Shown: piece after piece, positions 8,280 to 15,186 of the stretch
Numbering within the stretch: position 1 is the first letter of the stretch
Layout: every line of letters begins with the position of its first letter
Assembly: GCA_039815415.1 (NCBI GenBank)
Contig: JBCBZH010000025.1
Span: forward strand, 1-25,745
Origin: JBCBZH01 sp039815415
Lineage (GTDB): Bacteria > Bacteroidota > Rhodothermia > Rhodothermales > Rubricoccaceae
Direction of reading: 5' to 3'
Length of the DNA: 25,745 nucleotides
The notes under the pieces: generated by a model
Database searches by the model: none
Told to the model about the DNA's origin: nothing
The model's input: the letters and a program-made list of their open reading frames with translations, nothing else
Translations under genes and position numbers: made by a program

Positions 8280-9844
8280 GCCTTTACCCCGCGCGTGGAA
8301 AACGCGTCCCGAAGCGCTTCGCGGTCGTCGAAGTCCCGCTTCGTGTTGCCGACGATCTGATAGGTCTCGTGGCCCTTTCCGGCGACCACCACTACGTCGC
8401 CAGCCCGAGCATTCGCGGCCGCGTACGCGATGGCGAGCTGGCGGTCCGCGATGCGCGTCGCGGCGTCGGGCTGGCGAAGGCCAGCCACCACGTCGTCCAG
8501 GATGGCTTCCGGGTCTTCGGTGCGAGGGTTGTCGCTCGTGCAGACCACATGGGTGGCGTGGGCCTCAGCGACGGCGGCCATCTTCGGGCGCTTGCCCGCG
8601 TCCCGGTCGCCGCCGCAGCCAAACACGGCCCAGAGGTCGTTGCCCTCGGGGACGATCTCGGCGGCGGTCGCCAGCACGTTGTCCAGCGCATCGGGCGTGT
8701 GGGCGTAGTCCACCACACCGAGCACGCCATCGTCAGAGTGGACGGTCTCGAAGCGGCCCGGCACGCCGGGCGCGGTCGCTAGCGCGTCGAGGATCGAGCT
8801 GGCGTCGTGGCCGAGGGCGCGGCCCACGGCGTAAGCCGCAGCCAGGTTGAGGGCGTTGAAGCGGCCCGCGAGCTGGAACGTCCGCTCGTGGCCGTCGAGG
8901 CGAAGGCGGAGGCCGGTCACAGCGTTGTCCAGCACCTCCACGCGAACGTCGGCACCCTCTGAAGTGCCAAAGGTGACGATCCGCGCGCTGCTGTCGGCGG
9001 TCATCTCGCCCCACGCCGGGTCATCGGCATTGACGATGGCCGTCGCGCTGGCGTCGAGGCGGTCAAACAGGCTCTTCTTCGCGTTGCGGTAGTGCTCGAA
9101 GGTGGGGTGGAAGTCGAGGTGGTCCTGCGTCAGGTTGGTAAAGACCGCTACGTTGAATCCGAGCGTGCGAACCCGATCCAACGCCAGCCCGTGGCTCGAC
9201 ACCTCAATCGCCACAGTGGAGCATCCGCTATCCACGCACGCGCGCAGGAACCTCTGGAGGTCGGGCGACTCAGGTGTTGTGAAGGCCGTCGCGTAGCGCT
9301 CCGTGCCGATACGGTTCTCGACGGTGCCCACCAGTCCGGCTGTCTCGCTGAGCTGGGTCAACAGGTGGTGAATTAGGAAGACGGTGGTTGTTTTCCCGTT
9401 TGTGCCGGTGACACCGAGGAGGGCGAGCTGGCGACCGGGTTGGTCGAAGAACGCATTCGCGACCTCCGCGAGCGCGGCTCTCGTATCCGTGGTGGGAACG
9501 AAAGCCGCGCCGCGAAGGCGCTCACCCTTCCCCAAGGGTACCGGGATCGATGCGGCCGTCCACCACCCGTCCGAGACGAGCGCGGCGGCGGCGCCCTGTG
9601 CGAGCGCGGCATCGATGAACGTGTGGCCGTCACGGCCGTGGTGCGTGTCGGCAGACAGGGCGCCGAAGAGGGCGCCGGGCGTCGCCTGCCGACTGTCGTT
9701 GACGACGTCTGTGATTTCGACATCGACCCACTCGGCATCGAGCGGGCTGGCGAGTAGGCCCGCGGCCTCGACGGTCGCCGCCAGCGCGCCGAGCTGCTTC
9801 GGCTCGACCGCGACAGCGGGGATCTGGTCGTGCAGCGCGCTCAT
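8276..9844 (-). CDS. murE: UDP-MurNAc-tripeptide synthetase MurE, predicted meso-DAP-adding
   Basis: Cytoplasmic ligase adding the third residue of the stem peptide. The protein is 522 aa. The P-loop lies at 147-154 (GTNGKTTT), NLTQDHLDFH at about 237-246, VVDYAHTPDALDNVL at 377-391, and KGHETYQ at 490-496. DNPR at 438-441, within SDNPRTEDP, is the substrate motif of meso-diaminopimelate-specific enzymes, so the organism probably has DAP-type peptidoglycan. The chosen ATG at 9844 overlaps the ftsI stop (ATGA). The longer open frame upstream runs into ftsI and lacks family features. Three copies of the iterated 9-mer fall here (8435, 8796, 9425), encoding RQL, ASS and RQL. Confidence 0.97.
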   Translation of the reverse strand: MSALHDQIPAVAVEPKQLGALAATVEAAGLLASPLDAEWVDVEITDVVNDSRQATPGALFGALSADTHHGRDGHTFIDAALAQGAAAALVSDGWWTAASIPVPLGKGERLRGAAFVPTTDTRAALAEVANAFFDQPGRQLALLGVTGTNGKTTTVFLIHHLLTQLSETAGLVGTVENRIGTERYATAFTTPESPDLQRFLRACVDSGCSTVAIEVSSHGLALDRVRTLGFNVAVFTNLTQDHLDFHPTFEHYRNAKKSLFDRLDASATAIVNADDPAWGEMTADSSARIVTFGTSEGADVRVEVLDNAVTGLRLRLDGHERTFQLAGRFNALNLAAAYAVGRALGHDASSILDALATAPGVPGRFETVHSDDGVLGVVDYAHTPDALDNVLATAAEIVPEGNDLWAVFGCGGDRDAGKRPKMAAVAEAHATHVVCTSDNPRTEDPEAILDDVVAGLRQPDAATRIADRQLAIAYAAANARAGDVVVVAGKGHETYQIVGNTKRDFDDREALRDAFSTRGVKA

Positions 9845-11955
9845 GCGTCCGGGGCCCCAGCAGGGCGGCAGGTGAGCGTGACCGTTCCGGGGAGCGCTGC
9901 CCTCGGGCTGGTGGACTGCTCGCGGACGATGCCGGTGCCGACAACGCGGGGCTCGACGCCCATCGAGCGGAGCCATGCGACAGCCTGACGCACACTGCGG
10001 CCGCGCAGGTCTGGCATCCGCCGAGCTTCGCCTTCATCGGACGCCGCCACCGGATCGAGCCGGACGGGCATGTCCAGGCGCACGGTGTCGCCGGGCGTCA
10101 GGTCGCGGAGATCAACGGGCGCCCAGGCGGCGTCTTTGGCGAGGCGCACGGGGAAGCCTTCTGCGCGGAGGTGGTTCTGAGCGATCACGCCGGGCATCCG
10201 GCGGACACGGGGCACGCGCGCCGCGCCGCGCTCGGGGACCTCTCCAGCTGGCGACACGCGTTCCGCGATGGTCGGGAAGGTGCCGATCCAGCGGCGGGCC
10301 ACGGCGCCAAAGACAGGTGCCGCGACGGTTCCACCGTACGACCCGTTGCGCGGCTCGTCCATCACGATCACCAGCACGACCTCTGGGTTCTCCGCAGGGA
10401 ACATGCCAGCGAAGCTGGCCCGGTAAGCGCCCGTATACCCGCCATTCCTTGCCTTGCGGGCTGTCCCCGTCTTACCCGCTACGCGCAAACCCTCTACACG
10501 CGCCCGTGGACCCGTACCGCCTGTCTCGACAGTCTTTTCGAAGTACGGCATCAGGATCTCTGCCGTCCGAGGGCTGAAGGCACGGCGGACCGAGTCCGTG
10601 CGAGCCGTCCAGACTGTTTGGCCTGTGGAGGCATCCCGTCGCTCAGCGACGAGGTGAGGACGGACCACCTTGCCGCCGTTCGCGAGTGCCGCATAGGCGA
10701 CGGCAATCTGGAGCGGGGTCACTTCTACGGCGTAGCCGCGGCTCATCGAGTTGAGCGTCATCGAGCCCCAGGCCTCCGGGCGGCGGAGCGAGCCCTGCAC
10801 CTCGCCGGGCAGGTCGATCGCCGTTGGCTGGCCGAAGCCGAGCAAGCGAGCCATGTTGTAGAACTCCGCGTCGCCGATCCGCTCCGCAGCCAGCGCCATG
10901 GCGATGTTGGACGACTTCGGGATGGCATCCCCAAAGGACAGCGTGCCGTAGGCGTGGCTGTCACGGATGGTGCGGCCGTGGAAGACCTTCCACCCAGCAC
11001 CGGTTTCTAGGGAGTCGGTGACGTTGATGCGCCCGCTCTCCACGCCTGCGATGGCGGTCACCATCTTGAACGTGGAGCCTGGCTCGAGGCGGTCCACGAC
11101 GGCATGGTTACGCCGCGCAGCCGTGGTGAAGTCGCCCGGCCGGTTGGGGTCGTAGGTGGGTACGTTCGCCAGCGCGAGGATGGCGCCAGTGCGCGGGTCG
11201 AGCGCCACCGCCGTGCCCCACGTCGCACCTGCGGCCTGTACGCCCCGTGCGAGCTCCTCCTCGAGGATGGACTGGCGAACGAGGTCAAGCGTCAGGACAA
11301 GGTCCTCGCCGTTCTGCGGCTCAACGCGAGTGCCGCCGACGCTCGCACGTTGGATGCGACGCCGGTCCATCTGGACCGCCATGCGCCCCGCTTCGCCTCG
11401 AAGGTTCTGATCGAACAGGGCCTCGAGCCCAGCGAGTCCCTTCAGGTCTCGATTGACGTGGCCGAGGACGTGTGCCGCCAGTGAGCCGTAGTTGTAGCGC
11501 CGGGCATAGGATCCCTTGATGAGCAGCCCCGGGAAGTCAGCAGCATCCAGCTCTTCTTTCGAGGTCTCGTCAAGAGATCGCACCAGCACCACGTACTGGC
11601 GGCTGGCACGGTCGCGCACGCGGCGGCTGTAGTAGTCGGCCCCCTTGCCCGTCTGCCGACCGAGCGTGGCGTACAGCTCGCCAGCTCGTTCATCGAAGCC
11701 CCGAGCGGTGGGGTCGGCAGCGATCTCGTACCGGGCAGTGTTGACCACCAGGGCGCGGCCTCGGCGGTCGAGAATGGCACCCCGTTGCGCCGGGAGGTCG
11801 ATCAGGTTCTGCGCTTGCCGCTCACCCCGCTCCCGCAGCTCGGCCCCATCCTCCAGGTGAATCCGAACCATCTGAAGCACCACGAGCGCTGGGAGGACCA
11901 GAAGGCCCACCAGCACGACGTAGAGCCGAGTCAAGATGGTGTGTCGGGGAGTCAC
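9841..11955 (-). CDS. ftsI: Septal peptidoglycan transpeptidase FtsI (PBP3) with PASTA domain
   Basis: Class B penicillin-binding protein that crosslinks septal peptidoglycan in partnership with FtsW. The protein is 704 aa. It has a membrane anchor at about 11-29, a dimerisation region beginning at the family-typical QRGAILDRRG (57-66), the active-site SxxK at 294-297 (STFK), SSN at 348-350 and KTGTA at 495-499. A single PASTA-like domain follows at about 636-700 (MPDLRGRSVRQAVAWLRSMG). The start is GTG at 11955; an in-frame TAA four codons upstream excludes a much longer form. It lies 28 bp after the ftsL-like gene and overlaps murE by 4 bp. Confidence 0.96.
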   Translation of the reverse strand: MTPRHTILTRLYVVLVGLLVLPALVVLQMVRIHLEDGAELRERGERQAQNLIDLPAQRGAILDRRGRALVVNTARYEIAADPTARGFDERAGELYATLGRQTGKGADYYSRRVRDRASRQYVVLVRSLDETSKEELDAADFPGLLIKGSYARRYNYGSLAAHVLGHVNRDLKGLAGLEALFDQNLRGEAGRMAVQMDRRRIQRASVGGTRVEPQNGEDLVLTLDLVRQSILEEELARGVQAAGATWGTAVALDPRTGAILALANVPTYDPNRPGDFTTAARRNHAVVDRLEPGSTFKMVTAIAGVESGRINVTDSLETGAGWKVFHGRTIRDSHAYGTLSFGDAIPKSSNIAMALAAERIGDAEFYNMARLLGFGQPTAIDLPGEVQGSLRRPEAWGSMTLNSMSRGYAVEVTPLQIAVAYAALANGGKVVRPHLVAERRDASTGQTVWTARTDSVRRAFSPRTAEILMPYFEKTVETGGTGPRARVEGLRVAGKTGTARKARNGGYTGAYRASFAGMFPAENPEVVLVIVMDEPRNGSYGGTVAAPVFGAVARRWIGTFPTIAERVSPAGEVPERGAARVPRVRRMPGVIAQNHLRAEGFPVRLAKDAAWAPVDLRDLTPGDTVRLDMPVRLDPVAASDEGEARRMPDLRGRSVRQAVAWLRSMGVEPRVVGTGIVREQSTSPRAALPGTVTLTCRPAGAPDA

Positions 11956-11983
11956 GGGAGCGGCTTAGAGGTGCGTCGTCGGT

Positions 11984-12478
11984 TTAGTTGTCTGCTACCA
12001 CGACCGTCGGGCCGTAGGCGACGCTCTCTTCGAGGCCAAGCGCAGCGGCGCGGGGCATGACCGCCTCAGGGCTGGTCATGCGGTCCACGTCGCCTTGGAG
12101 GCGTTGGTGGGTGAGGCGGAGCCGCTCGTTCTCTTTCCGTGCGTCCTGCAGTTCGTCGAGGGTGGCTCGGGTGCCGTAGACGTGATTGACGAAAGCGACC
12201 ACGGCAACAAAGGCGAACAGGGCCAGCAGGCCAGTCTTGAGGCTCGGAACCGCGTCGAGGGGGCGAAGGCCTTTCTTGGAGAGGGTCTTCTTCTTTGAAG
12301 CCTTCTTGCGCGAGCTGGCGCTCTTCTTGGTGCGGCCGCCCTTGTCGAGGTCTTTCCAACCCGGCATTGCGCCCGCTTTGCGCGCAGCGAGGCGCGACGA
12401 CGGACGAGGCCGCGACGAGCTGGTGCTCTTCTTCTTCGCCCCGCTCTTCTTGCGAGGCTTGGTGGCTGTGGTGGGCAT
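11984..12478 (-). CDS. ftsL: FtsL-like divisome protein with a long lysine-rich cytoplasmic tail
   Basis: FtsL is a short bitopic protein that works with FtsB and FtsQ to activate FtsWI. The assigned protein is 164 aa. Residues 1-75 are extremely rich in Lys, Ser and Arg (KPRKKSGAKKKSTSSSR; SRKKASKKKTLSKKG). One membrane helix lies at about 81-98 (TGLLALFAFVAVVAFVNHVYG). A heptad-like coiled coil follows at about 102-128 (LDELQDARKENERLRLTHQ), with SPEAVMPRAAALGL near the end, as in many FtsL/FtsB-like proteins. Position between rsmH and ftsI supports the call. The 75-residue tail is longer than usual. The frame is open upstream to 12637, but the ATG at 12478 is the sensible start. Confidence 0.8.
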   Translation of the reverse strand: MPTTATKPRKKSGAKKKSTSSSRPRPSSRLAARKAGAMPGWKDLDKGGRTKKSASSRKKASKKKTLSKKGLRPLDAVPSLKTGLLALFAFVAVVAFVNHVYGTRATLDELQDARKENERLRLTHQRLQGDVDRMTSPEAVMPRAAALGLEESVAYGPTVVVADN

Positions 12479-12530
12479 GACCGACTGAGGGAGAGAGGAG
12501 CGAGGTCCGGTGGCGAGGGCGGGCGGCCGG

Positions 12531-12546
12531 AGGCACGAGCGTGCCT
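12531..12546. repeat. 16-bp palindrome between rsmH and ftsL-like gene
   Basis: AGGCACG (12531-12537) and CGTGCCT (12540-12546) are perfect inverted arms with a 2-base spacer in the 88-bp rsmH-ftsL gap. It could be an operator or an RNA hairpin; the spacer is too short for a good stem-loop unless the closing pairs open. No T-run follows in either direction. No function can be read from the sequence. Confidence 0.4.
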
Positions 12547-12566
12547 GGATGGGCCGCGCGACCCGC

Positions 12567-13664
12567 TCACGCTTCCGGATGTCGCTCGGAGGGTCCGGGG
12601 GGAGACAGGTGTTTCTGGGCGATGCGGAGGCGCGCACTGCGCGCGCGAGGGTTCTGGGTGATCTCGGCCTCGTCGGCGACGATGGCCTTGCGGGTGACAG
12701 GCACCCACGGAGTCAGTGGGTTGCCATAGAGGTCTTTCTCGACCGTAGCCGAGAAGCGGCCCGTGCGGAGGAACTGTTTGGCGCGGCGGTCCTCGAGGCT
12801 GTGGTAGGCGATCACCGCCAGGCGGCCGCCGGGTGCCAGCACGTCGAGTGCAGCGGGGAGCACGTCCTCGAGCACGTCCATCTCACGGTTGACGGCGATG
12901 CGAAGCGCCTGGAAGACGCGGGCCAGCGCCTTGGTCTCCTCGCGGTTCGGGACCGACTGGCGCACGGCCTTCGTCAGCTCGCCGGTGGTCTCAGGAGCGG
13001 CCTCTTTCACCGCGCGCGCGATCGCACGCGAGCGGCGCTCCTCGCCGTACTGGTAGATGACGTCCGCCAGCGCGTCGGCCGAGAGCCGGGCGATGAGGTC
13101 GCGGGCGCTCTCGCCGGTGGTTGGGTCCATCCGCATGTCCAGCGGGCCGGAGGCGGAGAAGGCGAAGCCGCGTTCGGCGGCGTCGAGCTGGTGGCTGCTC
13201 ACGCCGAGGTCCAGCAAGATGCCTGCGATGGGCCGGTCCACGTCGGCCATGAGCTGGCGGAGGTCGCCGAAGTTGCCCTTGACGGCGCGGAAGCGTCCAG
13301 CGGCCTCTTCTGCAGAGAGGCGCGCGCGCGCGGTGGCGAGAGCCTCGTCGTCCTGGTCAATGCCGATCACCAGCGAGGTCTCGCTGAGGGCATCGAGCAG
13401 CGCGGCGCTGTGGCCGCCGCCGCCGAGGGTGCCATCCACGTAGACCCCATCCCGGTCCGTCACCAGTCCGTCGAGGACGGCACTGGCGAGGACCGGGGCA
13501 TGGTAGGCCGTCGCGTATGCAAGCGCATCTCGCGCGGCCGTGGGTGTCGTCCGGGTCTCCGCTCGCAGGGAGGTGCGGCCCGACGCCCGATCCCCCGGGG
13601 GGATGGAATCGCGGCGCGGGCGGCGGGAGCGGGACATGACGACGGGGGGCATGGCAAGTGGCAT
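12567..13664 (-). CDS. rsmH: 16S rRNA (cytosine1402-N4)-methyltransferase RsmH (MraW)
   Basis: SAM-dependent methyltransferase that modifies C1402 of 16S rRNA in the ribosomal P site. The protein as drawn is 365 aa. HAPVL (55-59) and the SAM-binding YVDGTLGGGGHS (75-86) open the conserved core. LLDLGVSSHQLDAAERGF, DMRMDP, NREETKALARVFQALRIAVN and VIAYHSLEDR follow, all RsmH signatures. About 45 Arg- and Pro-rich residues precede the core, more than is usual. The first ATG (13664) shares one base with the mraZ stop (TGATG), which supports it, but Met5 or Met10 could also be used. Confidence 0.96.
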   Translation of the reverse strand: MPLAMPPVVMSRSRRPRRDSIPPGDRASGRTSLRAETRTTPTAARDALAYATAYHAPVLASAVLDGLVTDRDGVYVDGTLGGGGHSAALLDALSETSLVIGIDQDDEALATARARLSAEEAAGRFRAVKGNFGDLRQLMADVDRPIAGILLDLGVSSHQLDAAERGFAFSASGPLDMRMDPTTGESARDLIARLSADALADVIYQYGEERRSRAIARAVKEAAPETTGELTKAVRQSVPNREETKALARVFQALRIAVNREMDVLEDVLPAALDVLAPGGRLAVIAYHSLEDRRAKQFLRTGRFSATVEKDLYGNPLTPWVPVTRKAIVADEAEITQNPRARSARLRIAQKHLSPPGPSERHPEA

Positions 13665-14128
13665 CAGGCAGGCGTTCCTCCCATGACGTTCTTTGCGAGG
13701 TCGGCGTAGGAGAGAGTCTCCTGCGCTTGCTCGTGGCGGTCATTGACCTCGGGCGACCAGACCTCGAGGCGATCGTAGGCGCCGATGATGCGGGCCTTGG
13801 AGCCAGGCTCCAGCCCGGCAAACGCCGCGAGCTGTTTGGGGAGCGCGATGCGTCCCTGGGTGTCCATCGTCACCTCATCGGCCCAGCGCGACAGACGACG
13901 GATGAACTCGCGGTCTTCCTGGTCGAAGTTGTTCAGGCCTGCGAGGCCCGCTTCGATCTCTGATTCCCAGTAATCGAGGGGAAAGAGAGCGATATACTGT
14001 TCCTCGCCTCGGGTCGCGACAAAGGTCTCTTTGGCGTCGGCGCTGAGGGACCTGCGCATCTTCGCAGGCACGGGCATTCTGCCCTTGCCGTCGATGGTGT
14101 TTTCCGCTTGTCCTTTGAAGCCGGCCAC
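13664..14128 (-). CDS. mraZ: Transcriptional regulator MraZ
   Basis: MraZ is an AbrB-fold, DNA-binding protein encoded first in dcw clusters; in E. coli it represses its own operon by binding TGGGN repeats. The predicted protein is 154 aa with two MraZ half-domains. The first begins FKGQAENTIDGKGRMPVPAKMR and the second contains DTQGRIALPKQLAAFAGL near residues 95-115. The chosen start is GTG at 14128, four residues before the conserved FKGQ. A longer frame to an ATG at 14326 exists, but its extra 66 residues have no family match and would cover the control region. TGGGG repeats lie about 50 bp upstream (14172-14192). Confidence 0.92.
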   Translation of the reverse strand: MAGFKGQAENTIDGKGRMPVPAKMRRSLSADAKETFVATRGEEQYIALFPLDYWESEIEAGLAGLNNFDQEDREFIRRLSRWADEVTMDTQGRIALPKQLAAFAGLEPGSKARIIGAYDRLEVWSPEVNDRHEQAQETLSYADLAKNVMGGTPA

Positions 14129-14171
14129 GGCCGGGAGAGGGTTGAGCAGTGGAGCCGCCAGGCTGAGGGGA

Positions 14172-14192
14172 GGATTCCCCACTTTTCCCCAC
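14172..14192 (-). promoter_or_regulatory. Candidate MraZ operator, mraZ-proximal
   Basis: On the minus strand this reads GTGGGGAAAAGTGGGGAATCC in sense order, that is TGGGG, five bases, TGGGG with a 10-bp period. E. coli MraZ is reported to bind TGGGN units spaced by 5 nt. The site begins about 45 bp upstream of the mraZ start codon, a natural place for autoregulation. Only two clear units are seen, where E. coli has three. Confidence 0.6.
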
Positions 14193-14244
14193 TGCCCTCG
14201 CAAGGTAGGCGGATCGCTCAAAAACGCCCGAAAATGCCCGTTTT

Positions 14245-14253
14245 TGTGGATAA
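14245..14253 (-). promoter_or_regulatory. Perfect DnaA-box 9-mer (TTATCCACA)
   Basis: The minus strand reads TTATCCACA, the consensus high-affinity DnaA box. An AT-rich 9-mer like this is rare in GC-rich DNA, and a second identical copy in the same orientation lies 121 bp away (14366-14374). It suggests DnaA binding upstream of mraZ, but binding is not shown. Confidence 0.6.
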
Positions 14254-14337
14254 GTACGAGGCGTCGGCGAAGGTCTTGGAGGCGCTGAGGGGCGAGAATC
14301 CAAGAAGTAGAAAATCTGTTCACCATACATGTGGCTG

Positions 14338-14355
14338 GGTGAAAGTATTTTCACC
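14338..14355. promoter_or_regulatory. 18-bp perfect palindrome upstream of lexA
   Basis: GGTGAAA and TTTCACC are perfect arms around GTAT. The symmetric form with a short AT spacer is typical of operators for dimeric helix-turn-helix proteins. LexA-family repressors usually control their own gene, so this is a candidate LexA operator. It does not match the E. coli (CTGT-N8-ACAG) or Bacillus (CGAAC-N4-GTTCG) SOS boxes. Confidence 0.45.
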
Positions 14356-14365
14356 TATATGGTGG

Positions 14366-14374
14366 TGTGGATAA
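14366..14374 (-). promoter_or_regulatory. Second perfect DnaA-box 9-mer
   Basis: TTATCCACA on the minus strand, identical in sequence and orientation to the copy at 14245-14253. It lies 11 bp beyond the 18-bp palindrome and 86 bp upstream of the lexA start. Confidence 0.6.
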
Positions 14375-14406
14375 CGCGGGGTCCAGGCCCGGTTTCTCCC
14401 CCTATC

Positions 14407-14452
14407 TCCCACCTTTCCCCACCCTCCTCTCCCATTCCCCACGCGCTCCCCA
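14407..14452 (-). promoter_or_regulatory. Reiterated TGGGG units in the lexA leader
   Basis: The minus strand carries CCCA/CCCCA complements ending at 14411, 14421, 14434, 14441 and 14452. The first two form TGGGG-AAAGG-TGGGA with the same 10-bp period as the mraZ-proximal cluster; the others are spaced 13, 7 and 11 bp. They lie directly before the lexA ATG. They may be MraZ sites, or only a pyrimidine-rich leader on the lexA strand. Confidence 0.4.
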
Positions 14453-14460
14453 CCGCTCCC

Positions 14461-15141
14461 ATGCGCGACCGTCTTACTGAACGGCAGAACCAGGTCTACG
14501 AGTTCCTCCGCTCCTACATCCGTACCAACGGAAAGCCGCCGACCATCAAGGAGATCGGAGCGCAGCTTGGCATCAAGTCGACCAATGGCGTCCACAAGAT
14601 GATCGTCGCGCTGGAGAAGAAGGGGTACATCCGTCGGGCGCGGCACGAGGCCCGGGGCATCTCGCTCATCGGCGGTGAGCACGATCCGTTCTCGGACGAG
14701 GGCGACGTACCGGGCGTCGCGTTGCTGAAGATGAAAGAAGGCGCCGGTCGCCGGGCGCGGTCGCTGACCTCCGAGACGGCAGAGTATCCATTGCCTCGGT
14801 CTCGGCAGCAACTCCTCGTTGACCCCAAGCTGCTTCCCGAAGACATTGAGATGGAGGCGCTGCTCATCGTCACCGCCGGGGATGATGGCATGAGCCAGAT
14901 CGGTATCTGGAAGGGTGACGTGCTGGTGGTGGAAGAGATGGACCCGTTCAGTGTGCCGCCGCAGGCGCTTGTAGCGGTGCTGCTCTACGACCGCCTCGTC
15001 GTTCGTCGCTTCGAGGTCGCCGACCGCAGGCTCCACTTCCGCTCGCCCGACCGGACCTACACCGACGAGTCCGCCGACCCGGACGACACGGACTATTTCG
15101 TGATCGGCCAGGTGCTGGCCGTGATGCGCAAGCTCGCGTAG
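14461..15141 (+). CDS. lexA: LexA-like repressor with degenerate self-cleavage domain
   Basis: LexA represses SOS genes and normally inactivates itself by autoproteolysis when RecA filaments form. The 226-aa protein starts LTERQNQVYEFLRSYI and has a LexA-type winged helix through about residue 70 (PPTIKEIGAQLGIKSTNGVH; LEKKGYIRR). A C-terminal S24-like fold spans about 85-226 (LLVDPKLLPED; IGIWKGDVLVVEE). Aligned without gaps to the E. coli stretch GMSMKDIGIMDGD, the catalytic Ser position is Gly143 (DDGMSQIGIWKGD). In the later strand, VTVKRL aligns with LVVRRF, putting Arg182 in the Lys position. The cleavage-site region is also poorly conserved (KMKEGAGRR, 90-98), though an Ala-Gly pair remains at 95-96. 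The ATG at 14461 matches the family start; the frame is open further upstream without family features. Confidence 0.85.
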   Translation: MRDRLTERQNQVYEFLRSYIRTNGKPPTIKEIGAQLGIKSTNGVHKMIVALEKKGYIRRARHEARGISLIGGEHDPFSDEGDVPGVALLKMKEGAGRRARSLTSETAEYPLPRSRQQLLVDPKLLPEDIEMEALLIVTAGDDGMSQIGIWKGDVLVVEEMDPFSVPPQALVAVLLYDRLVVRRFEVADRRLHFRSPDRTYTDESADPDDTDYFVIGQVLAVMRKLA

Positions 15142-15148
15142 CGCTGCC

Positions 15149-15179
15149 TTCGCCAGCTCGATGGCCTCGAGCTGGCGAA
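15149..15179. terminator. Perfect 13-bp hairpin of two iterated-sequence copies between convergent genes
   Basis: TTCGCCAGCTCGA (15149-15161), loop TGGCC, then TCGAGCTGGCGAA (15167-15179). The two arms are head-to-head full copies of the iterated sequence. The hairpin fills most of the 45 bp between lexA and the convergent DUF819 gene, so it could end transcription from both sides. No T-run follows, so intrinsic termination would be non-canonical. DNA uptake sequences in Neisseria often form terminators in this way. Confidence 0.7.
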
Positions 15180-15186
15180 CGGGTGG

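Larger units (their letters stand above)
14129..14460. other. Divergent mraZ-lexA control region
   Basis: This 332-bp gene-free stretch separates mraZ (leftward) from lexA (rightward). Its middle part is visibly more AT-rich than the surroundings. It contains two TGGGG repeat clusters, two perfect DnaA-box 9-mers, an 18-bp palindrome and an outer short inverted repeat (CACCATA at 14321-14327 with TATGGTG at 14358-14364). I could not identify a convincing Bacteroidota -33/-7 promoter by eye on either strand. It almost certainly holds promoters for both transcripts. Confidence 0.7.

Noticed and set aside
13664..14326. Longer MraZ starting at the ATG at 14326
   Set aside because: The extra 66 residues lack MraZ features and would run through the TGGGG and DnaA-box region; GTG at 14128 gives a normal-length protein.
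14129..14460. Calling the mraZ-lexA region the chromosomal origin
   Set aside because: Only two consensus DnaA boxes, no clear AT-rich unwinding element and no dnaA/dnaN/gidA neighbours visible; reported only as DnaA boxes.
15149..15179. Hairpin as an ordinary intrinsic terminator
   Set aside because: The stem is strong but no T-run follows on either strand, so I list it as a possible non-canonical terminator built from repeat copies.
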